Shown one piece after another: positions 29,283-42,400 of a DNA stretch of 64,000 nt. This stretch comes from Hydractinia symbiolongicarpus (Eukaryota > Cnidaria > Hydrozoa > Anthoathecata > Hydractiniidae): the NCBI RefSeq assembly GCF_029227915.1, contig NC_079882.1, positions 12,896,001 to 12,960,000 on the forward strand, read 5' to 3'. The notes beneath the pieces were generated by a model that did no database searches, was not told the origin of the DNA, and worked only from the letters and a program-made list of their open reading frames with translations. A program made the translations under genes and the position numbers. Numbering within the stretch: position 1 is the first letter of the stretch; every line of letters begins with the position of its first letter.

Positions 29283-29816
29283 TTATCGAATAGGGAATTT
29301 GCGAAAATGAATTCTCACAAAAGGTTTTTGTTTTTCTTGACTTTTCTTTGTATAGTCTTGTTGTTTTTCTTGACTTTTCTTTGTGTAGTCTCGTTTTACC
29401 TTTTTGCCTTTTTTAAAAGAAGTTCCGACATCTTTACATCCTTTTGGTGGTCTTTCCACTTGCTTTGGAGTTTTCTTCTTTTTTGGCCATACATTCTCCA
29501 TAGGCAGTTGGGCATGTTGGTTTTCAAGAAAAGATCCCATTATAATCTCTTCTTTCGGCTGACAATATAGTTCGTCAACCATATTTTGGTAACGCTGCAA
29601 AACCATATGACCTTTGATACTTGCGGGCATGGAAACAGTGATACAAGGAATCTCGAGACCCTCGCAAAAAAATCCTCGCAAAATGTCCCGAAAATAAATC
29701 CTTGCAAAAATTTGCACACTTAGATAATTATTTTTATACAGCAGCATCCTGCTGCCAAAACAACATACTCTTTTCATTTGTTGTGTTGGATTACAATTAT
29801 ATTTGCAATGTTTCAC
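29283..29816 (-). CDS. unidentified 177-aa open frame, lysine-rich tail
   Basis: Longest open minus frame of the region. The N-terminal half is cysteine- and aromatic-containing without a recognised fold. The C-terminal third is basic (WPKKKKTPKQVERPPKG) and has an exact 10-residue duplication, DYTKKSQEKQ twice. No introns, promoter or family match support it. It could be the tail of a transposon gene or a chance frame. It ends where GCGAAA-rich sequence begins. Confidence 0.25.
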   Translation of the reverse strand: MKHCKYNCNPTQQMKRVCCFGSRMLLYKNNYLSVQIFARIYFRDILRGFFCEGLEIPCITVSMPASIKGHMVLQRYQNMVDELYCQPKEEIIMGSFLENQHAQLPMENVWPKKKKTPKQVERPPKGCKDVGTSFKKGKKVKRDYTKKSQEKQQDYTKKSQEKQKPFVRIHFRKFPIR

Positions 29817-29819
29817 TAG

Positions 29820-30286
29820 ACCATAAATTGAATATTAATCATGGCAGAGTTGCCCATGTGATGGTGATAAATCCTACAACACATTCTAAACAACCTTTTT
29901 CGTGTTTGCAAAAAATTGCTCATGCGAAATGCTACTTGCCTGCCTGCTCTTTATATGGTCGCATTTGCGTCAGCAATTGGTAAATGCTGATGTAAATAAG
30001 AAAGCTGTTATATGTCTTATAGATTTCATAGTGGCTGTAGTAGAAGTGACTAAAGTGTTGGATACATTGCATGCCTTATTTGTACATAACATAGGTTGGG
30101 ATGTGCGTGTACAATTTCGAACAATTCGCAACCAAGGCTTATTACAAAATCAAATAACCTTATTTTTTAAGGATCCGGTGCTCAGCCCTCAGCTTTTTGG
30201 TTAATTTACGAAATGTGTCAGATTACAACAATCATGTTTTTTTTAGAACAAAAACTAAAGTAATGTTAACTAATTAGTTGAACTTC
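29820..30286. other. upstream region of the STYXL1-like gene
   Basis: Probable promoter and 5' UTR. A 100-aa plus frame here has no family match. No TATA box or other element is convincing. Confidence 0.35.
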
Positions 30287-32829
30287 ATGGGTATTGGTGG
30301 GTCAAAAGCTAGCTGTTTATCAATTTCACCTGATAGACATAAAGCACAGGCAAAAATTAACCATGGTGAAGAAGATCTAAGTCGTCATACTGTACAGAAT
30401 CTGAGTGAAGAAAGACGTAAGTAAAATACTGTGATTGCATTAAATATATTTTTTACAAGCTCGTGAGCTTGTATTAAAACGCAAATGTGTCCTACAAGAA
30501 TGGAAATTTTTTACTCTCTGAGCACCGACACGGGAGTAGTCGTGTGTTCGAATCTCATCTTGGTAACTATTTTTACTTTTTTTTATCTATCTCGCTGTGA
30601 GGATGTGTTTCCAACTCGTAACTAACTAACTAACGAAATGGTCAATTGCAACGTCACAGATTTAAACTTCGTACCTAAACTCTCTAAGTACTTAGAAGCC
30701 ATCTAAATGATGTTTCAGGCCAAAATTGGTATTTGTTTTCGACACAGTTCGACACTGTATAAATATTTTTTGGGGGGGGGGGAGGGAGGAGGGGGGTTTA
30801 CTGAATTACAGAATTTCGAAAATTTTAAGTGGAGCTTGTGGTCTTTCTTCTTCCTGTCAGTCAGTTTACTCCAGACTGATCTAACGAAAATTGAAATTTC
30901 GAGGAATTTTCTGTTCAAGAAGATCTCACAAATCAATTTTGAAAAATAACTGCGTCCTGCATAACAAATATTATTGCCTATTCGTATAGCAAAATATGTC
31001 GTGTCTAACTTCGTAACAGAAATTACAGCTTTTTGTAAACTTTATTCGCGAGGTTGTTTACGTATATCATACGTCTTGTTCAGATTATGTTAAACCTGAT
31101 TTGCTAGTCCTGATTTTCTTAGGCTGTCCTAAAAAATGGGTTTATTTTCATCTGTGACCATGTGGGTGTATTTCCGTCTGCAAGCGCACAATGTTTATGT
31201 TTCACAAAATTGATTTGTGTATCAGTGTCCACAATGGTTGGTGTTGACAGATTTACAAGAAAATGTTTAGGCTAGACCTTTCCTAACAAAGTAGGAGAAA
31301 TTTAATGCAAAATGTTCTACAGACATTAAATATTTTGTTAAAATAGAAAAATGTCATTTTTTCGAAAATTATTGGTTTGCCAAATGAAGTACACCAAAAT
31401 AAAATATTATTCAGTTAAGGACAATTTACTTGTTTTAAAAAATAATGGCACAAATTGTATATTGTGCCAGAGCAGATCAACCAAACCTTTTATTCAACAT
31501 TTTTGTCTGATGTTGCATGACAGCAGGTAAAAACATCATATAAATATAATCCAAATTAGAAATTTTAAATTATACATGCCAGACAAAAATATAAAAATAC
31601 ACTTGTATTTATACGTCCTTAGCTTAAAAATACATTAGTTTATGAAATTATGTGTATTAAACTATGAAAAAAAGGTTTAGAAACATTTTTGTCTTTTGTC
31701 TTAATGCAAGAATGTTTTTCAGTCTTTTTTAGTGATGTCAGGAAATCTTGGGAAACCAGGTTCCAGTTCCTTTCATTCAGTTTTAGCTTGTGGTTTTGTG
31801 CCATAAACTAATGCAGTCTGATTACATTTTTACGTTTTATCTCTAGTCAGTGTTAGCCAACCTTCATGTACATCATTGAGGAGAGCAAGCAAGTCATCAA
31901 TAAAACCTGGTCAAAGATTAAGTTTACAAAGCAGTCATGGAAAGTTCAAAGAGCTAACTTCAATATTTGATCCAGACGACCTAATATCAATACATGATTT
32001 ATATAACATGTTAAATGATGGATCAATGAAGCCATATATTCATGATCCTTTTAATCTCTTACTTGTTGACACTAGAGATTTGGATGCTTTTTCGACTAAC
32101 CACGTCATTACTTCAAAGCATCATAACACTGTCATGGATACTTTCACAGGTAGATTGAATAATTATTCTATGATTATTATGTATGGATGCGAATTAAAAG
32201 AAGACGGAAATTCAAAAAGGATGTCAAGCTTGCGTGAAAATGTGATGCAATATGTCGCCTGTGATGTTTTAGTTTTAAAAGAGGGCTTTGAAGTATTTCA
32301 ATCTGTGTATCCATTTTTATGCACAGAGAAAAATATTGAATCGATAGCAGATAGGAAATTGCTTGTTTCGTATCCATCAGCCGTACTAGAAAATATGTTG
32401 TATCAAGGTCGTGGAGACCAAGCCACAAATGAAGGTATTGTTAATGTGTTGAAAATCACACATATAGTTAACATAACAACAGAACATAGAAATGCCTTTC
32501 CAAGTAAAATAAAGTATCTAAAACTTGTTCTGGAAGATGTTAGCGAGACAAACCTTTTCAACCATTTTTACAATACATCCGACTTCATTAATAATGCCAT
32601 ATCAAAAAATGGTCGGGTGTTAGTCCATTGTAATCAAGGTGTTAGTCGAAGTTCAACAATCACAATAGCTTATTTGATGCGTTTTAAAAAATGGAACCTT
32701 CAACATGCATTTAGCATACTGAAAGCTAGAAGATCGTGCACATGCCCTAATCCTGGCTTTTTAAAGCAGTTATCTGACTGGGAGGAGGAGATTTTTGGCA
32801 AACGAGAGACAAATATAGACTCATTATAA
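30287..32829 (+). CDS. STYXL1: STYXL1-like protein: rhodanese-like plus dual-specificity phosphatase domain, 370 aa
   Basis: Two exons, 30287-30416 and 31847-32829 (TAA at 32827), joined in frame through GTAAGT and TCTCTAG. The N-terminus MGIGGSKAS fits an N-myristoylation signal (Gly2, Ser6, basic residue at 7), suggesting membrane association (inference). A serine-rich linker leads to a rhodanese-like domain (LLLVDTRDLDAFSTNHVIT, residues about 105-200). A C-terminal phosphatase domain follows, with the loop VLVHCNQGVSRSSTITIAYL. Cys305 and Arg311 form the HCx5R motif. The last segment SCTCPNPGFLKQLSDWEEEI resembles the diagnostic STYXL1 tail (MCPNxGxxxQLxxWE). Human STYXL1 is described as a pseudophosphatase that lost the catalytic Cys; this protein keeps it. 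An alternative name would be a MAP-kinase-phosphatase-like DUSP, but the tail argues for STYXL1. Confidence 0.88.
30525..30562 (+). repeat. possible tRNA-like / SINE box B relic
   Basis: CGTGTGTTCGAATCTCATCT looks like a T-arm with box B. No convincing box A lies upstream. It sits in intron 1 of the STYXL1-like gene, next to the repeat at 30650. Confidence 0.3.
30650..30745 (+). repeat. dispersed repeat unit shared with 57373-57475
   Basis: GTCACAGATTTAAACTTCGT, then ACTYGGAAGYC-like sequence and CAGGCCAAAATTGGTATTTG with TTTTCGACA, match the start of the tandem array at 57.4 kb over about 95 bases. Confidence 0.75.
30772..30796 (+). repeat. G-run tract, potential G-quadruplex
   Basis: Eleven G, then AGGG, AGG and A followed by six G on the sense strand in intron 1. 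It is exceptional in this AT-rich window. Four G tracts of at least two bases with one-base loops could fold as a quadruplex in DNA or pre-mRNA. Confidence 0.8.
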
Positions 32830-33051
32830 TCAGGTTAATGTGCTTGATTGGGATTTTTATAATGCTGTTTATAATTTGGTTTAAAGGTTAAACATCCATA
32901 AATTTTAGATTCTTGGTGAACCAAAATTGTTCTTGAAGAGACAAGCATACATATTTATTTTTATACTATTTTTAACTTATTATTTAAGCAATGTAAATTT
33001 TGATTCAAAAATCCTGTACATTATTTTTATTAAATACTTTGTTTTTGTCAT

Positions 33052-33057
33052 AATAAA
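33052..33057 (+). promoter_or_regulatory. polyadenylation signal, STYXL1-like gene
   Basis: AATAAA 223 bases after the stop codon; the nearest strong candidate for this gene. AATAAA-like sequences further on are common in AT-rich DNA. Confidence 0.45.
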
Positions 33058-33059
33058 AG

Positions 33060-36000
33060 GTAAAGTAATAGCTAGTATATCATTGTGATTAAACTGGCTT
33101 TCATAAATAAATTCTTAGTACCTAAAATATGATTCTTTTAAGCATAATGTTTATAAGCATATACAGGCTCAGGATTAGTATAAAAATAGGCATATGGTAA
33201 GCATATCAAGCATAGCTTTTCCACAGTTAAACCCAATTGACCATCACTGTAATATTTAGGACTACTTTGACAATTTTTCAAAGCAGCTTATTGATTTGAA
33301 GTTTTATTGAAAAAATATTTATCATATTACTTTCGCTTTCTTTTATAAACCAAAATAGCATGCCCTGTTTGGAAAAACAAGTGCTGTGACCAATATCTAC
33401 CCAGGTAATTTTTCTAAACAAACACGTAAAATCTTAGCCTTTTTGCAAATTAGGATTACGCATACACAAGCCTGATTTCAAAAATTATGTATGCTTATAA
33501 TAAAAAAATGTATTTCGATGTCTGAAACTTTTAGGTTTTAATTTGGTCAATATTAGGTCAGAGCAGAAATCTTATTTAAATGTAACTAAATTTAAAAACA
33601 GAAATTTATGACATTTTACAGATAGAACATGATCCAGATTTAGCAGGAAGTGACTTTTTGGATTTCCTTACATAAACAGAATGTTTTTCTTTCCACAAGT
33701 TTCTGATATTGAAGTAAGTTAAGCTTTGAATAAAGAAACTTTACAATTTTCTTACTGGACACTTTGTTTTACGTAAAATCCTCTAGCATAGTACATAAAA
33801 ATTCTCAATAAAAAGATAGTAACAGTTCAACTTTTGCTCCATGCTTTCAGGGCAATTTTTTTATCACATATTATAGCTTGATTGATGCACATGGACACAT
33901 CAGTAAAAAAACAAACAATATTTTTATAAAGAAATTGCATCACTACTAAAATAGAGATTGTTCAACAGATGTATATATTTATATGCATTATTTCTAGTGA
34001 TTTTATAACTTATGCATATATAATTTCTCACACTTTACTATTTACAAATTTTACTTTATGTAATTTATATCTTTGGTGTACTGTTTATTTACATAAAGGA
34101 AAAGATCAACTTATGCATCTCTTTAATTAGAGAATGTTTTAGTATTTGTTAAAAGCAGCTTGTAGGTTTTACATTGTGTGTCAGCAAGGCAGAATATTTA
34201 ACTATGATTTTCTATGGAAATTTGTGATAATAATTGTCTTGAGACACATTTTGCCAAGCCTTTCGTGAGTCACAACAGAAGAGTCACAACAGAACTCCCA
34301 AGCATACCAGGTTTTTGAAATTTGATATTTTGCATCATTTTTTTAAATTTTGTAAATAAAAAGTTACTACAAAGAAACAGTTGACTTCTAAACTTTCTGA
34401 CGCTGCTAAATGTCACTGAAGTCTAGTGAGTCCAGGAAATAAGCACAACTGATACTGATGGTATAAAGATCTTCTTGATACAAGACATCAGCATGGGCAT
34501 TACGCTTATTATGTAACACTTCCAGAAGGATGAGAAAAACTTGTAAAAAAAAACAGACTGGCATTAGGTTGAAGTTTTTTTTAATTTTGTTACAGATTGA
34601 CTTTTGTTAATATTTTATTGTTTTGCCAAGATTTGCTTTATATTCTATTCTTTAATGCTTTCCTAATTTTTTAAAGTATTCACGACAACTAGTGATTTAT
34701 CCTTTTATAATAACTTAGCATTCAATGCAGTCTGCTGTATTCTTAGAATATTGTATGAAAACCTGTGCAATTTTATATCAGCTTGTGCACTATGTGGGTG
34801 CTGTTTTCTATTGTTAAAAAAAGTTATAAGTGTGTGTGTGTGTGTGCCTGATATTAACATAATCTCCAACTTAATGCTTGGTAATACCTGAAATAATAAT
34901 GTGACTCAAGACACGCCCCAGCATGTTTTATTAAAAATATTACAGCTAATTATGGTTTGAATAGTTTGTATGCAGCATCAACCAGCAGCAACTCTGGAAA
35001 AGTGGCAGCATGCTGAGAAAAGGTCACTTGTCAGAAAATTGGCATGGGACACTTTGAGTATTTATGTTATCTCATACAGGACATGTCCCTCCTTAATTCT
35101 ATTTCTTTTTATAATCTCAAAAACATTGAGAACTTTAACCAGACTTCAAGAACTTTACAGAAACCATGAACCTTTATCCTTCTTATATCAACTAACTTAT
35201 TTTTTAAAACATGTTGTGATTATTATTTACGTTTTATGACTTCTGGTGAGCATAAGTTCTGTGGACCTAAATAATATTAGCAAGCAGAATCTCTCAGCAG
35301 AATCACTCTAAAAGCTCATCAAATATTGCATAAACGTTTTTTTACAACTTCAATTCTAATCTTTTTAATTCTAACCCCTGAAAAACACTGTCATATTGTC
35401 ATTGACTGGAATGGCAACTTGTCTACTGTGTTAGTACAGGTTTACGGTTTGCTTATTTTTCATACTTTTTGAAGTACCACACTTTTTACTTTTTAAATAT
35501 TTTTTTCTACTTGTCCAATCTGATCTAAGTTTTGTATTGACATGTTTTTTTTGAACATGATTTTTGAAGTGTACAAACAATTTTAATCAAAAACAAAAAT
35601 GTATAGTTGACTATAGTGTTGTTGTCACTTTTGTTTTGCTTCGATACAAAATTTGACGTCTACTGATATGTATAATTATGCTGTTAATGTTTCTTTCCTT
35701 TTAAATATTTGCCAAATCCAGTTAGGCAGTATGTATTCTTTATCATACAATATTAGAATATTTCGCTTATATATTAATATTTTGACCATATGAAAAAATT
35801 CAGTTTTATAATTTTAAGTCTTTTATACAAAGAAAGTTTCAAAGGGAAAATATTATTGCATGTGTTAAGTCTTCATTTTGTAAACAATCCTAAAGTGGAT
35901 TCAAACTAAAAAATCGGCAAAAGTTTAAAACCTGGTATAAACATATTCCAATTCTTATTTTATATATTCTGTTTGAAAAAGCAAAGGTTCCTCATTGATT

Positions 36001-36439
36001 CTTAGTAAAGTATCACGGTAACATATAATAATATGTTTTGATACTTTCTTTTTTTCCTGTTTTCAATCTTAATTTTATCTGTGTAATGTTTCATTCATTG
36101 TAATGGTATATCCATGCTGCTGCAACGTTATTCTAGTTATTTGATAGCTGAACCTTTTAGCTAATGTGTTTATCTTTATTGGCTTGATATTTAGGTTTGC
36201 TTTTGTTTTTATTTATAAATACCTACAAAAATGCTTTTTGTGTATCTTTCTAATGTGTTATACATCAGATGGTATTTAAACACAGAATAGTCATTTATAA
36301 AGTTTGAACTGATTTAGTCAAAATGATGATTATTTCTAAATTTTAAAATTCTGCTTAAAATTTTTGTGTCATTCAAATTTTCAAAAATAGATATCTATAA
36401 ATATACATACACAAACTAAAAAATCGGGAAAGCAAGAAA
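33060..36439. other. 3.4-kb intergenic region
   Basis: AT-rich, with no recognised gene. It has a short (GT)8 run at about 34831 and a near-duplicate GAGTCACAACAGAA at about 34268 and 34281. The right end probably contains the promoter and 5' UTR of the RhoGAP gene, but no core element is convincing. Confidence 0.45.
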
Positions 36440-39400
36440 ATGGATTATAGAGATGGTGATAATAGAAGAAGTGGTATGATTTTGAATGAAGATTTTAATG
36501 TCTTTGAAGACCAAAAAGATGCTGATGATGAATTAACAAGGGTTGCTTTAGCAGGTAAGACATATATATTAAGTTTTGGATGTCAGGGGAAAGTTTTCCA
36601 CTAGACTGAGATAGTTGTTTCTGAAATCATTTTGTATTTAACTTAATGGGCATCACACCAAAATTACTACTTTTTTTCTTCACATTCTAATTGTGTTTAC
36701 AGGAACTAAAAATCTACTTTTGAAGACGTCATCATTTTAGAAAAAAGAATAATAATTTAGGTTTTTGTGTTAAAAACTATTTAAAATGACATTGTAATGC
36801 TTTTTTTTGGGTAAAAAACTATTTAAAATGACATTGTAATGATTTTTTGTGTTTAAAAAAGGTTTTCTGAATAAACGTAAAAATAAAGTTATAATAATAA
36901 TGATTCAAGTAATTCTATATTTGAAAACCATGTTTCAGAAGTTTTGTAAGCCACTTAGAAAGAGTAGTCAGATATTTTAACAGCTACACAGTCGTGTCTC
37001 CGTTGTAAGGAGGACAATTATTGATATATAAATACAAAAGCAAGGGTAAGTTTTGCATGTAAGTAGCTACTTCTTGTTAATAACAAATAAAAAGATAACT
37101 GTTAGATAACTGTGTTATAATATTTACTTTTTAAAATATATTATAAGTTTGTTGTGTGCTTTTTTAAAGTATATATGTTTATGATATTTAAACAGTAGGT
37201 AGAACTGTGAATTTAATTATGACAAAGAAGAGTTTAAACAAAATAATAGATCACAAATGATAACACATATGTCTGGTAAGGGTTTTCTTTGTAACCAAGT
37301 TTCTTTTATGTTTACTGTAACAAGTGAAAGATTTGGCAGTTTTGTTTTCTGTCCATATTTTTAAAGTTGATTTTCTATCAACTTTTAACTTTCACAACCC
37401 TTTGTGACTAAGTATCGCATATAACAGTCATTTTGGAGATACTTTGGTTAAAGATCACAATTGGCACTTTATGTCTGTCTTGTTTAGAAATAGAAAGTGA
37501 CACTCCTAAGTCACCTCCTCCAAGACCTCCACCACCACGTCCAGTAATCCCACCAAGAACTAGTAGCCGCCAACATTCAGAGGAGCCTCCTGTAAACGGA
37601 CCACTTACCATGGAGCAGTTGCGGCAAGCATATGAAGATATTGCAAAATATAAGATTTTTCAGCTTGCAGGTAAGGTACATTTTTTGTAAGTGCTTCCCT
37701 TCAGGGAAGCACAAACGAGTGAACAAGATAAAAATGAAAATTGTATTGTAGCTCATTTTTTCCCTTATAATCCCTTAGCTAGCTAAACCTGTACATGATA
37801 ATTAAACAAAAGGTGTCAAACTTAGCATTTTATGTCTCTGGTTTCGTCATGTTAGTGTCTCTTGATGTACGCAACAATATTTTTATTTGATGTTTGTGAC
37901 TAAAAAGCTTCTAGCAAATAAAAATGATTTATAATTAATCTCAATTTGATATGTAAGTTTCTTCCATGGAATGCAATTTTATGATTTATACAATAAATGT
38001 TAATATCTAGAGTTTATTTTCAATGCTTGTATTTTGGTGATATCTTTCTCTAATTTCTTAAATTAATGGCACATTCCGCACTGTTTTTACGATTATTATA
38101 CATACTTCCTTTTACACGAAATTTTAAGAGCTTTACACTTCCACAAACCCACTTGCGATATGCATTGTAGACTAAATCTACCTGCCCTTTAACAATGGAA
38201 GTAGGGATTCACAAATGTAGCATTTACATACACTTGTGTTTAATCAATGCATTACAGTATACGAATTAAATTGCTTGAAAAATGTCCCTGGGAATCAATC
38301 AAGATGTTTAAATACATATTTTCACGCTGTTTTATTGTTCCTACTGAGCTTATACATGTTTTTTATTGTTCTTCACTCATGGCATAACCTTTTTAATCTC
38401 AAATCTCCTCAATTTTTTATAAAAATACTTATAAAAAAGTTAAAAATTCTCATCAAAATTCCTTAAATTTCCTCAGATACTGAATTGGTCAGAAGAATTT
38501 TTTTAAAAATTTTTTTGCCGGTACTTTATCATTTGGACCTTAATACCCTGGTCAAGAAAATGCATAGGATCATGTACTACTATCATGTGGACCTAAATAC
38601 CCTTATCAAAGAAATGTTTAGATCATGTACTTTTATAATGTGGACCTCAATACCCTGTTCAAAATGTATAGGACCGTCTGCCTTTGATGAACAGTTAAAG
38701 AGATATTGATTGAAGGTTTTTTTGATGACGTAATCAACACATCTATTCAAAATGGGTTGGTTGACCTAACTTTACGAAATTGGACTCATTTTTGTTCCTA
38801 GTGACTTGTGCAGAAGATCACATCAGTTGTTTCCATCTGTTATTTGGCCTCAAAAATATAAAGCGCTGCGATGCTTATTTAAAACTAGATTTCAGCCTAA
38901 TATAACAGATGACATCTTACTTTTGTTTGCAAAGTGGTTTTTTAATACTCATTTATTTCTTCAGTTAAAAACAAAGCCCTGTGTACTGATGTTATTAACA
39001 TATCTCCAGTACGATACAAATCTCCACAGAGATATGTCTTTACAACCATGGAGGTTTTATGGACTGTATAAAATGACATTTGCTAATATTAGGTCGTTTC
39101 TATACTTCAATTTTGTTAAGGGGATGATTTAACTGGACGCCCTGTCATAGCTTTCAGTGCGTGTCGTCTTCCTGTCAGAAGTCTTATAGACCATCAAGAG
39201 CTGCTAAGGTATTAGTTTAAATTGGTGATATCCTCTATGCTTTCAGTTGCTTTTCTTAGGCGTGTGTGTGTGAAATTGAATAAGTAATGTGTAACTATTT
39301 GTGTTTAACTAAAGCCTTCTTTGAAACTTTCTCAGGCTGCGGTATTAAATATTTTATATGGCTATAAGTTATAAAAGGAAAAGTCACTGCTATACAATGT

Positions 39401-42400
39401 TCGGAGAAAGTCTAAAGCATTTATGGCTGAACTTTACAATTATTTACTAATATTTTGTATTACTTTTTAGTTTTTTGAAAGAAATGTTGGAACAGTATGT
39501 GGAAAGTGACTACACTTTAGTATATTTCCATTATGGATTGAATAGCCAAAATAAGCCATCTTTAAAATGGCTTCTACAGATTTATCGCGAACTAGATAGA
39601 AAGTAAGTTTCTTTTTACTTCTGGTTGATTTAACCTCATAGTTGACAATGCTAACCGTTTAAGGCGCCTTTTTTACATTTGTTTTTTATTTTATGTGCAT
39701 CTTTTCCCCTAAAATTTCAAAATAATGAGAATTATGAAGTGTGCGCATAACTACTTTGAATGGCTACTTTTGTCTTTCCGCAAGTTTTTAATTTTTGATT
39801 TTGTTGTACCCAGGATTTTCATTGTATCTGTGTGCTGATGAAATATGGCAAAAATTTAGTCGTTAAAGGTATTTTGTAATAAAAGAATCTGAAGTAATTA
39901 AAACCATCATTGCAAGTATCCTTGACTTGTTTTTTAATGCTGTACAAGTTGTTAACAGAGACTATACTTCCTTTTTTTAGGTACAAAAAGAATTTAAAAG
40001 CATTATTCATTGTCCATCCAAGTAACTTCATTAAAATAGTATACAGTATGTTTCGTCCCTTTATAAGGTAGGATATTTATTTAAAAATACATTTTGCTTT
40101 TAGTCTTTGATTTCAATAGGAGTTGTAAATTTTAATGGATTGTAGGTTAAGGAAAAGAATACACTTTTTTTAAAAACATTAGAGCTTACCTTTCTTAGCT
40201 AACGTCAAAGTTTTTCCAAAATTGAATTGTGAATTTTTGTCACAAAATGTAAACTGATTGATTTGTCACAAAATCATTTTTATAAGAAAATAAGTCTTTT
40301 CTTGCAATACAGTATGGAAATTTCCCTCGTCTTATGGTTATGTTAGCATAGCAACTCAGAATACCTTAATACAAACATAGATGTACAATTTCTAAGAAGT
40401 GATATAAGTCAGGCTTACTACCGTAATGATCCGATTAAGCGCCCATTATATTTTAGGGGACCCCTCGAAGAGCCCAGGTAATATCCTCAAAGTTCAATAA
40501 GCGACCAGCACTTATTAAGTGCCCCCTCTAATAAGCGGCCACCTGATAAAAGGGGGCGCTTAATTGAAAACTACCTTGAGAAACTAGACGCTTTTTGAAA
40601 ATTTAAATTTCCTATATTGAGAACCCTAGAAAGATTAAAGTTTATTTTGTTACATCTTTTGTTCAGTTTTATTTTTTTAGATAAAAAAAAAAGAAAATTG
40701 AAAATTACCGTTGTCTTTAATTTGTACAAAATTAGGAAAATATTATAAGCGCCCAACAAATGCCCCCCCCCCCCCCTCTATTAAGCACCCATGCAAAAAA
40801 TCATTCAGTTCGGATCATTACGGTATTCTGGATGTAATAGTACTATGAGTTTTTGTTGCAAGTGTGACAAATAGCACACCCAAAACGTCCTGGGCAAGCG
40901 ATTGCCAACCATAGTTTTAAAACATCCAAAATTTTTCCTTTCTTTGTTTATTTGAAACATGTTACCTATTATTAAAGTGCTGAAGCAGAGTTACTAGCTA
41001 ACTAAACAAGAATACCTTCATTTGAGCGCATTTTCACCAGACCAAGCTTCGATAATTTTTTTTGAGTGAGCAATCCCGAAATATAAAAATTACGAAAAAA
41101 GTTTCAAAACGCCAAAATGCACAGAGGTTGCTGTTTTGGCGTGGGGAACTGGTGTAGTAGAAGTATAGTCATTAATTAAACATTGTGTCTACTTGTGGAA
41201 CAAACAATATTTATATGTAAATTAAAGGTTACCTGCGAAAAATCAAGTTGAGCAAATATGAAAGATCTTTGACAGTTTTTTTATATTTTTGAAAAATTTT
41301 TATCCGTTATGGAGATATTTGTCTTAAAATTTGTGCCAATTATGCGAACTTATGATGTCATGTGTTAGCATTGAGCATAATTATGGTAACTAAATATTGA
41401 AATTTGTGTAAAATGTTTAAAACGCGTCACAGTGAACGACTAGAAAACATTTTTAACTCTACATGGCTTGTCAAAAGTGTTATATACAGAAAACTGAATG
41501 GTGACTAATAATGACATCGTTACAGATAGACCAAAAAAATCCTTACTTAACAAAGTATTTCGTTATTGTCGAAGATTCTTTTAAATTTTTTATTTTTGTC
41601 CAAAAGACTACCATGCCAGATCTTCAAGTGATGTTTTTAATCCTGACAAGGCGATTATACTTTGCTAAGAAATGTAATGATCATACACACCAGGAATAAA
41701 TGTTTTTGTTCTATTGTAAAAAAAATTACTAACAGAAGCCTATTCAGATTGATCCTGACAACTGACTCAGATAAAGAATTAAGCGAAAGATACCAACATG
41801 AATAGCAACAGAATTAACGTTTTTTGTTGGGTTTCTTTTTCAGCAAAAAATTCGGTCGGAAAATTAATAACATTAACAGATTAGATGAATTAGCACCTCA
41901 TATCAGACTTGATCAGTTGGACATACCGAAAGAAGTTCGAGAGTAGGTGGAAGCAGCACCCATATGTAAAATGAGTGTATTTTCTTTTTGTATTTCTGTT
42001 TCAAATTGCTGGAATAAACAGTGTAATAATGTCTTCGAGAAATGCAACATAACTCACTAGTACCAATTAAAGATAAGCTACAATCAGCTACGATTTCCAT
42101 GTGTTAATTCAACAATCTGTGAACATTATTTCAACATTTTTTCAATGTATTCTGTGTTATTGGTTGAATTCAATTAGTCTTTGTGCGTAAATCACCTTAG
42201 AGCTAACATTTTCATACAAGATGTAGGACCTTTTAAATTTAAGTTTAAATCACTTTGATTAGATATCGCCAAATGCGCTAATCGACAGAAAATGAAACAA
42301 CACAGTTTACGAGTTCTAATTTTTTAAAATTTAACTTGTTTTTTAGCCATGATGAAAGAATTGCAACTAAACTAAAACCAACACCAGTTTCGATATTTCA

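Noticed and set aside
29902-30204. 100-aa plus frame just upstream of the STYXL1-like gene
   Set aside because: No splice connection to the gene and no family similarity; probably part of the 5' flank.
38806-39132. 108-aa frame in RhoGAP intron 2
   Set aside because: It overlaps the start of exon 3 in the wrong phase and lies in the dispersed repeat; no family match.
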